From Streptomyces sp. NRRL F-525 (lineage in GTDB: Bacteria > Actinomycetota > Actinomycetes > Streptomycetales > Streptomycetaceae), in the NCBI RefSeq assembly GCF_000716605.1, contig NZ_JNXE01000007.1, forward strand, positions 278,898 through 342,897: a stretch of 64,000 bases of DNA. The letters run 5' to 3'. The notes below the pieces were generated by a model. The model saw only the letters and a list, made by a program, of their open reading frames with translations. It made no database searches and was not told the DNA's origin. The translations under genes were made by a program, and so were the position numbers. Below, piece after piece: positions 8,465-17,213 of this stretch (its first letter is position 1; the number at the start of each line of letters is the position of its first letter).

Positions 8465-9700
8465 TCACTCCGGGGTGGTCGGCTCCAGCGTCTCGCGGGC
8501 CTTCGGCAGGATGTTCTTGAGGTAGTCCTCGACCGCCGTGTCCAGGCCGATGTCGTGCTGGGCGTGCTCGGACATGTACCAACGGTGTTCGAGCAGCTCG
8601 TGGTAGATCTCGGCCGGGTCCATGGCGCCCCGCAGTTCGAGCGGTACGGCGCGCACGGTCGGTCGGAACACGTCCCGCACCCACCGGTGCGCGAGCACCT
8701 CGGGCCGGGCGGCGAGGGGGTCGCCCGGGGCGTAGTCGTCCTGGGTGGCCATCCAGGACTCCAGGTCGTTCAGGAGCCGCCGCGCCTGGTTCTCCTCGGC
8801 GTCCAGGCCGGTCAGCCGCAGGAGTTGACGCTGGTGGTGGCCCGCGTCGACGACCTTGGGCACGAAGGTGACCGTGTCGCCGTTGGAGGAGTGCTCGATC
8901 TGCATCTCGGCGACGTCGAAGCCGAGTTCGTTCAGCCGCCGGATCCGGCGTTCGATGAAGTGGTACTTGCCCGCCGGGTACACCGAGACGCGGGTCAGTT
9001 CCTCCCACAGGCTCTGGTAGCGGGCGCAGATCTCCATGCCGAACTCGATCGGGTCGACGGACGGGTGCAGCGCCCCGGACGCCTCCAGGTCGAGCAGCTC
9101 TCCGCTGATGTTCACGCGGGCGAGGTCGAGGTCGTAGTCGCGCTGCCCGTTGCTGAGCTGCGGGTGCAGGTCGCCGGTCTCCGCGTCCACCAGATACGCG
9201 GCGTACGCGCCCGCGTCCCGCCGGAACAGCGTGTTGGACAGCGAGCAGTCGCCCCACGCGAACCCGGCCAGGTGCAGCCGCACCAGCAGCACGGCCAGCG
9301 CGTCCATCAGCCGGTGCATGGTGGCCGGGCGCAGGGTCGTCTCGAACATCGAGCGGTACGGCATCGAGCCGCCCAAGTGCCGGGTGATCAGCACCGGTTC
9401 GAGGGGCTCGCCGTCGGCGTCGGCGCGCCCGGTGACCACGGCGAGCGGGTCGACCGCGGGGATGCCGAGCCGGTCCAGGTCGCGCAGCAGCTCGTACTCG
9501 CGCAGCGCGGGGCGCTCCGCCAGCTCCTTGACGGCTATGACCTCGCTGCCCGCGCGGGCGTAGCGCACGACGTGGCGGGAGATGCCGCGCGGCAGCGGGA
9601 CCAGGTACTCGTCGGGCCACTCCTCCAGGGGAACGTCCCAGGGCAGTTCCAGCAGGAGGACCGGATGCTCGGGGTTCGTCGCGTTGATCTGCAGTGCCAT
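8465..9700 (-). CDS. DUF4032 protein with lipopolysaccharide-kinase-like fold
   Basis: A 411-residue protein with a kinase-like core: the first strand region ends in AVKELAER, ITRHLGG lies at the hinge, and GFAWGDCSLSNTLF is a catalytic-loop-like motif followed by AYLVDAETG (DFG-like DAE). The C-terminal ~170 residues match the DUF4032 pattern with EHRWYMSEHAQHDIG. This family is conserved in actinobacteria without known substrate. Convergent with the LacI gene (6 bp apart). The downstream start of the neighbouring MBL gene is separate. Confidence 0.85.
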   Translation of the reverse strand: MALQINATNPEHPVLLLELPWDVPLEEWPDEYLVPLPRGISRHVVRYARAGSEVIAVKELAERPALREYELLRDLDRLGIPAVDPLAVVTGRADADGEPLEPVLITRHLGGSMPYRSMFETTLRPATMHRLMDALAVLLVRLHLAGFAWGDCSLSNTLFRRDAGAYAAYLVDAETGDLHPQLSNGQRDYDLDLARVNISGELLDLEASGALHPSVDPIEFGMEICARYQSLWEELTRVSVYPAGKYHFIERRIRRLNELGFDVAEMQIEHSSNGDTVTFVPKVVDAGHHQRQLLRLTGLDAEENQARRLLNDLESWMATQDDYAPGDPLAARPEVLAHRWVRDVFRPTVRAVPLELRGAMDPAEIYHELLEHRWYMSEHAQHDIGLDTAVEDYLKNILPKARETLEPTTPE

Positions 9701-9709
9701 GGGGTGACT

Positions 9710-10459
9710 TTAGATCGCGTGCTCGCGGGCGCGCCCGGCCGCCTCACGGACCGGACCGGTGTGCACGGGACCGTGGCCGGGCAGCAGGGTCTCGGCGTCG
9801 AGCCCTTCGATGATGTCCAGCGAGGCCACGGCACGGTCGCGCTCGTGGTGGAACATGTCGGGCAGCAGTTGCGGGCCCTTGATCCGGGACGTCGGGTGGC
9901 CGCTCACCAGGGCGTCCCCGGAGATCACGATCCCGCGCTCCTGGAGATGGAACACGCAGTGCCCGCTTGTGTGGCCGGGGGTGTGAACGGGGACGGGGCG
10001 GCCGGGCAGGTCGAGGGGGCCGCCCGAGGTCGGGAACGCCTCGGCCGCGGCGACGGGGTGCTGCTCGGTGCCACCGACGCGCATCGCGTGCATCACCCAG
10101 GGCAGGACTCCCGGACGCCAGGCGTTCTTCAGGACCGTTCCAACACTCACCTGCTGGAGGAACTCCCGGCGGGCGTGCGGCACTTCGGCCTCGTGGAGCA
10201 GGACCGGCGTGCCGTGGGTGTCGCGCAGGTACGCGGCCGAGCCGAGGTGGTCGTTGTGGGCGTGCGTGATCAGCACCGCCCGGACCGCCTCGGGCGAACT
10301 GCCCACCTGGGCAAGGGAGTCGAGCACGAGCTGACGGTCCCCGGGGTATCCGGTGTCCACCAGCGTGGCCGCGTCACCGTCCGTGAGGATCACCCAGTTG
10401 GTGCTGCTGCCGTGCACCAGATAGGTGCCGTCGGCGACTTGGTGTACCTCTGCCCGCAT
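9710..10459 (-). CDS. MBL-fold metallo-hydrolase
   Basis: A 249-residue metallo-beta-lactamase-fold hydrolase. The zinc motif HAHNDHLGSA is near residue 70, the later ligand His is in HTPGHTSGH, Asp is in VISGDALVSG, and the last His is in LLPGHGPV. The ATG at 10459 has AGGGGA six bases upstream. Family members are glyoxalase II-like or lactonase-like thioester and ester hydrolases; the exact substrate is not visible. It lies 9 bp upstream of the DUF4032 gene on the same strand, so the two may be co-transcribed. Confidence 0.87.
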   Translation of the reverse strand: MRAEVHQVADGTYLVHGSSTNWVILTDGDAATLVDTGYPGDRQLVLDSLAQVGSSPEAVRAVLITHAHNDHLGSAAYLRDTHGTPVLLHEAEVPHARREFLQQVSVGTVLKNAWRPGVLPWVMHAMRVGGTEQHPVAAAEAFPTSGGPLDLPGRPVPVHTPGHTSGHCVFHLQERGIVISGDALVSGHPTSRIKGPQLLPDMFHHERDRAVASLDIIEGLDAETLLPGHGPVHTGPVREAAGRAREHAI

Positions 10460-10602
10460 GACCGTCCCCTCGTACGTGATGGTGTTCGACACGGGACAGC
10501 CAACCAGACGCCCATCGGGCGGGCGCGGGCGGGGGAAGCCGCCTCCGGCGCCGTCCGCCGGGGGCGGCCCCCGCGTGCGTCCGAAGCGGCCGCCTCTCCG
10601 CC

Positions 10603-11232
10603 TCAGTGCACGCCGTGCGGGCGGAACTGCACGCTGATGCGCGGTCCCGCGGCGCGGGTGGTCTTGGGGACGCAGTGCTCCCAGGTCCGCTGGCAGGAGC
10701 CGCCCATCACGATCAGATCGCCGTGCCCGAGCGGGCGCCGCACCGACTCGCCGCCGCGCACGGGCCGTAGCAGCAGGTCCCGGGGCGTGCCCACGGAGAG
10801 GATCGCCACCATCGTGTCCTCGCGGGCACCCCGTCCGATCCGGTCGCCGTGCCAGGCGACACTGTCCCGGCCGTCGCGGTAGTAGCAGAGCCCGGAGGTG
10901 GCGAAGGGTTCGCCCAACTCCCTTGCGTAGTAAGCCGACAGAGCGTCCCTCGCCTCGGCCAGCACCGGGTGGGGGAGCGTGTCGTCCGCGCCGTAGTAGG
11001 CGAGCAGTCGCGGTACGGCGACGACCTGGTCGTACATCTGACGGCGCTCGGCGCGCCACGGCACTTCGGCGGCCAGTTCCTCGAACAGGGCGTCGGCGCC
11101 GGTGAGCCACCCGGGCAGCACGTCGATCCAGGCGCCCAGCCCCAGTGCCGTACGGCCGATCCCGTGGAGGGGGCCGAGGCGGAGCTGGTCGGTCTGGTCG
11201 AAAAGGGAGCCCTGGAGGTGGTGCGCGGTCAT
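10603..11232 (-). CDS. alkB: AlkB-like 2-oxoglutarate/Fe(II) dioxygenase, DNA alkylation repair
   Basis: A 209-residue AlkB-family protein. The double-stranded beta-helix has the iron ligands in WHGD (His and Asp), a later His in RTWEHCVPK and the 2-oxoglutarate-binding Arg in PRISVQFRPH. The NRxY-like region is FATSGLCYYRDGRDSVAWH. It demethylates N1-methyladenine and N3-methylcytosine in DNA in known homologues. Divergent from a TetR gene with a ~105-bp spacer holding a tandem repeat, so it could be controlled by that TetR. Length is normal for the family. Confidence 0.92.
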   Translation of the reverse strand: MTAHHLQGSLFDQTDQLRLGPLHGIGRTALGLGAWIDVLPGWLTGADALFEELAAEVPWRAERRQMYDQVVAVPRLLAYYGADDTLPHPVLAEARDALSAYYARELGEPFATSGLCYYRDGRDSVAWHGDRIGRGAREDTMVAILSVGTPRDLLLRPVRGGESVRRPLGHGDLIVMGGSCQRTWEHCVPKTTRAAGPRISVQFRPHGVH

Positions 11233-11287
11233 GGGGCCAGCGTACTCCTTATTCGAATATCTGTTCCAATGCGAGCCCGGCTCTTTT

Positions 11288-11321
11288 GATACATCAGTGC
11301 ATCGGATACATTCGCGTATCG
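11288..11321. promoter_or_regulatory. Tandem 17-bp near-repeat, probable TetR operator
   Basis: Two abutting copies, GATACATCAGTGCATCG and GATACATTCGCGTATCG (13/17 identical), end 15 bp before the TetR start. The second copy holds the inverted pair GATAC-N6-GTATC. Dyads of this size directly upstream are typical autoregulatory TetR sites. Confidence 0.55.
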
Positions 11322-11336
11322 AATGGAGGTCCGGGC

Positions 11337-11963
11337 ATGGTGACCGAGGTGACGCCCAAGCGTGTGACCAGGCGCCGTGTCCGCACGCGGGCCAACCTGC
11401 TGTCCGCCGCGTTCGCCGTGTTCGCCGCGAAGGGATACGGCCGGGTCTCCATCGAGGAGGTCTGCGAGGCCGCCGGCTACAGCAGGGGCGCCTTCTACTC
11501 GAACTTCGACAGCTTGGACGAGCTGTTCTTCGCCCTCTACCAGGAGCGGGCCGAGCTGATCGCGGACCAGGTGTCCGGTGCCTTCGCCCTCGACGGACCC
11601 GACCTCGATGTACCGGCCGCCGTGGACCGTGTCACCGACGTGCTTCTCCTCGACCTGGACTGGCTCCTGGTCAAGACGGACTTCCTGGTGCACGCGGCCC
11701 GGAACCCGGCCGTCGCGCAGAGCCTGCTCGACCACCGGGCGCGGCTGCGCGAGGCGATCGCCGACCGGCTCGCCCGCGCGGCCGGACGGTTCGAACTGCC
11801 CACCGCGCTCGGCCATGTCGACAGCGCCGCCCACGCGGTGATCGCCGCCTACGACGGAGTCACCACCCAACTGCTGCTGGACAAGGACGTGGAGCACGCC
11901 CGGGTCTGGCTCAAGCAACTACTCACCGCGCTGCTGACCGACGGCAGGCGCACCCCCGAATAA
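11337..11963 (+). CDS. TetR family transcriptional regulator
   Basis: A 208-residue regulator. The N-terminal helix-turn-helix is TRANLLSAAFAVFAAKGYGR then VSIEEVCEAAGYSRGAFYSN, the classical TetR pattern; the C-terminal ligand domain is variable. The ATG at 11337 has GGAGGT six bases upstream, so the longer frame starting at 11145 is rejected. It lies 16 bp before the flavin dehydrogenase gene, so they form an operon. It likely controls that gene and itself. Confidence 0.92.
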   Translation: MVTEVTPKRVTRRRVRTRANLLSAAFAVFAAKGYGRVSIEEVCEAAGYSRGAFYSNFDSLDELFFALYQERAELIADQVSGAFALDGPDLDVPAAVDRVTDVLLLDLDWLLVKTDFLVHAARNPAVAQSLLDHRARLREAIADRLARAAGRFELPTALGHVDSAAHAVIAAYDGVTTQLLLDKDVEHARVWLKQLLTALLTDGRRTPE

Positions 11964-11979
11964 GAAAGGCAACGTCGCC

Positions 11980-13653
11980 ATGGATGCGGACGTCATCGTC
12001 GTCGGAGCCGGTCTGGCCGGTCTGGTCGCGGCCCACGAGCTGACCAGCCGGGGACGCCGGGTCGCGCTCGTCGACCAGGAGAACGCCAACAACCTCGGTG
12101 GGCAGGCCTTCTGGTCCTTCGGCGGGCTGTTCCTCGTCGACTCGCCGGAACAGCGCCGCCTCGGCATCAAGGACTCCTTCGACCTGGCCTGGAACGACTG
12201 GCAGGGCAGCGCCGGCTTCGACCGCGTCGACGACGAGGACTCCTGGGCGGTGCGCTGGGCGCGCGCCTACGTCGAGTTCGCCGCCGGGGAGAAGCGCCCC
12301 TGGCTGGAGAGCCACGGCATCAAGCTGCTGCCGACGGTCGGGTGGGCGGAACGCGGCGACCTGCGCGCCCACGGCCACGGCAACTCCGTCCCGCGCTTCC
12401 ACGTCACCTGGGGCACCGGCACCGGAGTCGTCGAACCCTTCGTGAACCACGCCAGGCAGGCCGCCCGCGACGGACTGCTCACCTTCTACTACCGCCACCA
12501 GGTCGACGAGTTGGTCGTCGAGGAGGGCGAGGCACGCGGCGTCCGTGGAACGGTCCTGGCCGAGGACAACGCGGCCCGGGGCGTCTCCTCCAGCCGCGAG
12601 GCGATCGGCGCGTTCGAACTCACCGCCCAGGCCGTCGTCGTCACCTCCGGCGGCATCGGCGCCAACCACGACATCGTCCGCCAGTACTGGCCCGAGCGCC
12701 TCGGCACCCCGCCCGCCGAGATGGTCACCGGCGTCCCGGCCTACGTCGACGGCCGGATGCTCGACATCAGCGCCGAGGCGGGCGTACGACTCGTCAACCG
12801 CGACCGCATGTGGCACTACACCGAGGGCCTGCAGAACTGGGACCCGGTCTGGCCCGGCCACGGCATCCGCATCCTGCCCGGCCCGTCGTCCCTGTGGTTC
12901 GACGCCCTCGGCCGCCGCCTGCCTGACCCGTGCCTGCCGGGCTACGACACGCTCAACACCCTCAAGTACCTGCGTACGACCGAGGACTTGGCGGAGCACG
13001 ACCACTCCTGGTTCATCCTCACCCAGAAGATCATCGAGAAGGAGTTCGCGCTGTCGGGCTCCGAGCAGAACCCCGACATCACCGCCAAGGACAAGAAGGC
13101 GGTCCTGCGCGACCGGCTGCTCGGCAAGGGTGCCCCGGGCCCGGTGGACGCCTTCCTGCGCAAGGGCGCGGACTTCGTGACCGCGGGGAATCTGGAGCAA
13201 CTGGTCGAGAAGATGAACCAGTTGACCGACAAGCCGCTCCTCGACGCGGCCGTCGTCCGGCGGCAGATCGAGGCCCGCGACCTCCAGATGGCCAACCCCT
13301 ACAGCAAGGACTCCCAGGTCCAGGGCATCCGCAACGCCCGCCGCTACATCGGCGACCGCCTGGGCCGCGTGGCCACCCCGCACCGCATCCTGGACCCGGC
13401 GGCCGGACCCCTGATCGGCGTCAAGCTGCACGTCCTGACCCGCAAGACCCTCGGCGGCATCCAGACGGACCTGGACTCACGCGCGCTGGCCGCCGACGGA
13501 AAGCCGATCGGCGGACTGTACGCGGCCGGGGAGGTCGCGGGCTTCGGCGGCGGTGGGGTGCACGGCTACAACGCGCTCGAAGGCACGTTCCTCGGCGGCT
13601 GCCTCTTCTCGGGCCGGGCGGCGGGCCGCGCCGCGGCGAAGCAGACGGCCTAG
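11980..13653 (+). CDS. FAD-binding dehydrogenase (fumarate-reductase/ketosteroid-dehydrogenase-like)
   Basis: A 557-residue flavoprotein. The N-terminal FAD motif is VVGAGLAGLVAAHELTSRG, with GGQAFWSFGG after it; the C-terminal GEVAGFGGGGVHGYNALEG and GGCLFSGRAAG close the FAD site. This is the family around flavocytochrome c and 3-ketosteroid delta-1-dehydrogenase, often annotated as FAD-binding dehydrogenase. The length is normal. It is the second gene of an operon behind the TetR regulator, with AAGAAAGG upstream. A lipid or steroid-like substrate is an inference from the family only. Confidence 0.87.
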   Translation: MDADVIVVGAGLAGLVAAHELTSRGRRVALVDQENANNLGGQAFWSFGGLFLVDSPEQRRLGIKDSFDLAWNDWQGSAGFDRVDDEDSWAVRWARAYVEFAAGEKRPWLESHGIKLLPTVGWAERGDLRAHGHGNSVPRFHVTWGTGTGVVEPFVNHARQAARDGLLTFYYRHQVDELVVEEGEARGVRGTVLAEDNAARGVSSSREAIGAFELTAQAVVVTSGGIGANHDIVRQYWPERLGTPPAEMVTGVPAYVDGRMLDISAEAGVRLVNRDRMWHYTEGLQNWDPVWPGHGIRILPGPSSLWFDALGRRLPDPCLPGYDTLNTLKYLRTTEDLAEHDHSWFILTQKIIEKEFALSGSEQNPDITAKDKKAVLRDRLLGKGAPGPVDAFLRKGADFVTAGNLEQLVEKMNQLTDKPLLDAAVVRRQIEARDLQMANPYSKDSQVQGIRNARRYIGDRLGRVATPHRILDPAAGPLIGVKLHVLTRKTLGGIQTDLDSRALAADGKPIGGLYAAGEVAGFGGGGVHGYNALEGTFLGGCLFSGRAAGRAAAKQTA

Positions 13654-13684
13654 CGATACTGCTCAAGTGCTACGGCCCGTCTCC

Positions 13685-14035
13685 TCACCCCTCCAGGAGG
13701 CGGGCCAGCACCGAGGCGTGACTCCGCTCCGGCGACCTGACCGCCGTCACCAGCGTCACCGGCCCCATCCGGACCAAGTTCCGCAAGGTGTGCAGGAGTT
13801 GAGCCGCCTCGGGCTCGGCGAGCTCGGCCTCGTAGCGGCTGCTGAACTCCTCGAAGGACCCCTCGCCCGCGTGGTACCAGCGGCGCAGTTCGGTCGACGG
13901 GGTGATCTCCTTGGGCCACTCGTCGACCCGGGCCGCGTCCTTCGACAGGCCACGCGGCCACAGCCGGTCGACCATGACGCGCACACCGTCCTCCGGTTCG
14001 GGCGGATCGTAGACACGACGCACGCGGACGGTCAC
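13685..14035 (-). CDS. DUF488 family protein
   Basis: A 116-residue single-domain DUF488 protein with the hallmark start RVRRVYDPPEPEDGVRVMVDRLWPRG, then a basic KDAARVDEWPKEITPS and RRWYHAG. The family is widespread, small and unassigned. Convergent with the flavin dehydrogenase gene. Confidence 0.85.
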   Translation of the reverse strand: MTVRVRRVYDPPEPEDGVRVMVDRLWPRGLSKDAARVDEWPKEITPSTELRRWYHAGEGSFEEFSSRYEAELAEPEAAQLLHTLRNLVRMGPVTLVTAVRSPERSHASVLARLLEG

Positions 14036-14476
14036 GGGCGGGCTCCCTCGGGTGGCGGTGGTGCGGTGAGCCTACGTCCGGGCGGCGAGCGGGGGAGGGG
14101 GCGACGCGGCGGAACTTCGGCCGGGGGAGAGGCGGGGGCGACTCGCTTGGCGGTGGCGCTCTGACCTGGTCGGTCACGAAGACGGTGTGGCGGGCGACGA
14201 GTACGACGTCGGCGGGACGTGGATCCAGGTGTCGGCGGAGTCATCTGCGGAGCCTGGGATGGTCATCGGATCGCCCGTCGTGTACATGGCCCGGGGGTGA
14301 CGGAACGGCGAACGGAATCTGCCACCCTGTGAGTTGCCCCGTGGCTCGGCAAAGGGACGACACAGGTCTTCGCAAGAGATCTTGCCCCTGGCTTCGCGTA
14401 GCGCTTACAACTTGGTGCCGCGGCTTGCGTGATCACGGGTACGGCCTGACGCGTCGGCTGCTCCTGTCGGCGTGCG
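14036..14476. other. Non-coding stretch with one possible 37-codon ORF
   Basis: No convincing gene. A short plus-strand ORF with high GC3 runs from GTG 14187 to TGA 14300, encoding VAGDEYDVGGTWIQV and ending VVYMARG. It may be a remnant of a larger protein. GCAAG-AGAT-CTTGC at 14372-14385 is a small inverted repeat ~90 bp upstream of the SMI1 gene and may belong to its promoter. Confidence 0.35.
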
Positions 14477-15580
14477 ATGCGTGAAGGGTCGGTGATTGTC
14501 GTCGGCCACCCCACGCACGACATGGTGAGCCGTTTGACCGAGTTGCTCCCGCCGCCCGAGGCGGGAGTGGAACGGCGGTCCTGGGAGTGGACCCAGGCCG
14601 CGTTCGGAACGGTGCTGCCACGTGACTTCCGGGACTTCGTCGACACCTATGGCTATGGCAGCCTCGACGGTCTGCTCGGTGTCCTCCCTCCCGGCGGCCG
14701 GGGGCGGGAGGTTGAGGACCCCGCGGTGCGGGAGCCGTCGCCGGTGGCCGAGCAGGAGCTGCGAACCTTCCACGGACCGGTACGGTTCCCGCCCTGGCCC
14801 GCTGAAGGAGCGCTGCTGAGCTGGGGCACCACACCGGTCGGCTACGACCTCTTCTGGCGCAGGCAGGGCGACGACCCGGACACCTGGCCGGTGGTGGTCG
14901 TGGGCTATCGCAGCGGGACGGCGCTCGAACTGCCTTGTGGCATGGCGGAGTTCCTCGTCCTCATGCTCGGCGATCCCCTGGACCGGCCCGCCGACATCAC
15001 CGGTATCGCGGGACATCCGCACTCGCGCTACCTGGACGTGCGCACGGAGGAAGAACGGGAGGCCGCCGGGGACGATCCCTGGGAGTACCTCGACGACTTC
15101 TGGGACGAACGCGAGCGCGAGCGGGCGGACGGCGGCGAGGTCACCTGGGTACAAGGCCCGGGACGACACGGCGCCGACAATCCGCCTGTGCCGCGGCTGA
15201 CCGTCCAGGGTTTCGGCCTGGACGGTGAGGACCTGCGCGTGTCGGCGACCCTGGAACTGGACCGGGCCGAGCCGCTCACGGCCGCCGTACGGATCGGCGG
15301 CCCCAACGGTGACGTTCTGCGCCGTGCGGGCGTGCCGGTGTCCATGTCGGGTGGCGGCGGGGAACCGCTCGTCCTCGACATCGTGCTGCCCGAGTACGCG
15401 AACGGGACGGGCATGTCATGGCGGGACCTGGTGCATGCCATGAGCCACGAGCCCGAGTGGCGTCTGTCGGTCTCGGTGGAGGACACGGCGATCGGTGCCG
15501 CACGCGCGCGGCACGGCATCGTCACGGGCGTCGGCATGCAGGAGAGCGGGGTGAACACGGCACGGGGGTCATGGCCGTGA
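14477..15580 (+). CDS. SMI1/KNR4 family protein (immunity-type)
   Basis: A 367-residue protein whose first ~190 residues are a SMI1/KNR4 (SUKH) domain: WTQAAFGTVLPRDFRDFVDT, then YGYG, and the closing CGMAEFLVLMLGDPL. SUKH proteins are mostly immunity proteins of polymorphic toxins. The C-terminal ~150 residues form a beta-rich extension I do not recognise. The start is uncertain: ATG 14477, GTG 14492 and ATG 14522 are all possible, and none has a strong ribosome binding site. No toxin gene is visible next to it. Confidence 0.75.
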   Translation: MREGSVIVVGHPTHDMVSRLTELLPPPEAGVERRSWEWTQAAFGTVLPRDFRDFVDTYGYGSLDGLLGVLPPGGRGREVEDPAVREPSPVAEQELRTFHGPVRFPPWPAEGALLSWGTTPVGYDLFWRRQGDDPDTWPVVVVGYRSGTALELPCGMAEFLVLMLGDPLDRPADITGIAGHPHSRYLDVRTEEEREAAGDDPWEYLDDFWDERERERADGGEVTWVQGPGRHGADNPPVPRLTVQGFGLDGEDLRVSATLELDRAEPLTAAVRIGGPNGDVLRRAGVPVSMSGGGGEPLVLDIVLPEYANGTGMSWRDLVHAMSHEPEWRLSVSVEDTAIGAARARHGIVTGVGMQESGVNTARGSWP

Positions 15581-15902
15581 ACCGCGGAAAGCATCCCGCC
15601 GTCCTGATCGCCGAGGCGGCGGCCGCGGTCCTGACGATCGCCGGTCGGCTCCTGTTCGCACCCGGCACGCCCCCGCCTGCCGACCTCCGCAAACGTGTCG
15701 GCCTGCCTCAACACCCTCGTCCAACTGCCCTGTTCCACGATCGTCACCACCGGCGACGCGGCCCGCTCCGCGGTCGCTTCCCGTAGCAGCACATAGGAGC
15801 CCGGACGTCCCCGCTGCCGGGTAGCCGCCATGCCGACAGCCGGCGCCCGTGCGCCGGTGTCGACATGGCGGACGTTGCCCGATGCGGCACGGGCCGCCCG
15901 GT
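15581..15902. other. Gene-poor gap with conflicting short ORFs
   Basis: A 71-codon plus-strand ORF starts at ATG 15571, overlapping the SMI1 stop, with a hydrophobic start (AVLIAEAAAAVLTIAGRLLF) and a low-quality arginine-rich tail. Another plus frame reads NVSACLNTLVQLPCSTIVTT to a stop near 15779. On the minus strand ATG 15831 opens MAATRQRGRPGSYVLLREAT. All have high GC3 and none is supported by a recognisable domain, so a frameshifted relic is possible. Confidence 0.3.
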
Positions 15903-16856
15903 TCAGAAGGCGTGTGTCATCAGTTCCGCGAACAGCGCGTGCTCGTCGGCGTCGAGGCCGCGGGAGCGGAACCAGCCGCAGATGTTGGCGCAGTCGCGCT
16001 GGAGGAAGGTCATCCCGTTGAGGTTGCCGACCAGGTCGACGATCTGAGGCAGATCGATGATGACCAGGCGCTCGCCCGCCGCGAGGATGTTGTACGCGGA
16101 GAGGTCGCCGTGCACGAGGCCGTTCTGGACCATCGTCGCGAGTGCGTCGGTGAGTTGCTGGAAGTACGCCGCCAGCAGTTCGGGCGAGGGGCGGGTCTGG
16201 GCGAGCCGGGGCGCGGTCTGGACGGTGCCGTCCTCGTCGATGACGGTGATCCACTCCATCAGGATCTCAGTGCCGTCGATCTGGACCGGGTAGGGGACCG
16301 GCAGCCCGAGGTTCCAGAGGCGTACCAGCGCGGCCCATTCGGACACCGCCCACTCACCGGCAGCGACCTGGCGGCCGAAGGTGCTCTTCCGTTTGACGGC
16401 CCGCTCGTCGCGTGAGCGCTTCATCGAGCGGCCCTCGGTGTAGGACGCGGCGCGGTGGAAGCTGCGGTGTTCGGGGGAGCGGTAGCGCTTGGCCGCCATG
16501 ACCACGCCGGGGGCGGGGTCGCGCGGGTCGGCGCGCTCGACGAGGTGGACGTCGGCCTCCTTGCCGGTCTTCAGGATGCCGAGCTCGGTGTCGATCGCGC
16601 CCTGCGAGGTCACCACCCAGTCCGGGAGCGGCTCGGGGCCTCGGCTGAGGGGTTCGACGCTGAGCCAGGTCGACCAGCGCTGGCCGTCGGCGAGGTCGTC
16701 GTAGGCATGGAAGTCGAAGACGAACCGGTCGTCGATGTCGCCCGGTACCGCGTCGCCCGGCGTCGGGTCGTGGCGGTGCGGGTCGGTGACGAAGTCGTCA
16801 GGAAATGCCGGGAGTTGAGAGTGCTGAGGGTGCTGCGGGATCTGGTCGCGAGACAT
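15903..16856 (-). CDS. RIO-like serine protein kinase
   Basis: A 317-residue RIO1-type kinase. The P-loop region reads LGILKTGKEADVHLVE, the catalytic loop GLVHGDLSAYNIL and the metal-binding Asp LVIIDLPQ; RYRSPEHRSFHRAASYTEGR is the RIO-specific flexible region. In archaea and eukaryotes RIO kinases act in ribosome maturation; the bacterial role is unknown. The start MSRDQIPQ at 16856 overlaps a candidate leader ORF with a stronger ribosome binding site, so its translation may be coupled. Confidence 0.9.
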   Translation of the reverse strand: MSRDQIPQHPQHSQLPAFPDDFVTDPHRHDPTPGDAVPGDIDDRFVFDFHAYDDLADGQRWSTWLSVEPLSRGPEPLPDWVVTSQGAIDTELGILKTGKEADVHLVERADPRDPAPGVVMAAKRYRSPEHRSFHRAASYTEGRSMKRSRDERAVKRKSTFGRQVAAGEWAVSEWAALVRLWNLGLPVPYPVQIDGTEILMEWITVIDEDGTVQTAPRLAQTRPSPELLAAYFQQLTDALATMVQNGLVHGDLSAYNILAAGERLVIIDLPQIVDLVGNLNGMTFLQRDCANICGWFRSRGLDADEHALFAELMTHAF

Positions 16857-16923
16857 CGCTGGAGGTACTCCATGAGGTGAGAGGGAGGCGGTCGGCGGGC
16901 AGGCCGAGGACAGTCGTGTTCAC
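16798..16923 (-). CDS. Candidate 41-residue leader ORF overlapping the RIO kinase start
   Basis: GTG 16923 is preceded by AGAGGAGG at 16931-16938, seven bases away, one of the strongest Shine-Dalgarno sequences in the window. The frame (VNTTVLGLPADRLPLTSWS...) stops at 16798, 59 bp inside the kinase gene in another frame. I see no domain. It could be a leader peptide coupling translation to the kinase, or the SD may drive an unannotated N terminus through a frameshift. From 16939 to 17213 I see no gene. Confidence 0.35.
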   Translation of the reverse strand: MNTTVLGLPADRLPLTSWSTSSDVSRPDPAAPSALSTPGIS

Positions 16924-17213
16924 GGTCGTGCCTCCTCTCGTGGAGCACCGGGCAGCTCCCGGTGGCCCGCCCATGGTGAGGGGCGGGCACGGGGACCGGC
17001 AACCGAATTACGTCGGCCCGCGTCGAGCGGCTCCAGGGGTGCCGCAGGTTTCCGGTGCGATCCTCCGCACGGGCTTGTCCCGGCACCGGTGGGGCCGGTG
17101 ACGGCAGGGTTGGCGGTGACCGGACCCAGATGCTCGTCGCCGCGCGGCCATCGCCCGGGTCGACCTGCGCCGCCCATTCGGCGTCAACCCGCCCACACGG
17201 CAACGGAGTTCCG

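Noticed and set aside
14036..14476. Possible tRNA or small RNA in the gap before the SMI1 gene
   Set aside because: No cloverleaf or strong terminator was found; only a short inverted repeat and a 37-codon ORF.
15571..15786. Small plus-strand ORF after the SMI1 gene
   Set aside because: The N terminus is hydrophobic but the second half is arginine-rich shadow-like sequence, with competing frames on both strands; not supported as a gene, kept only as a gap note.
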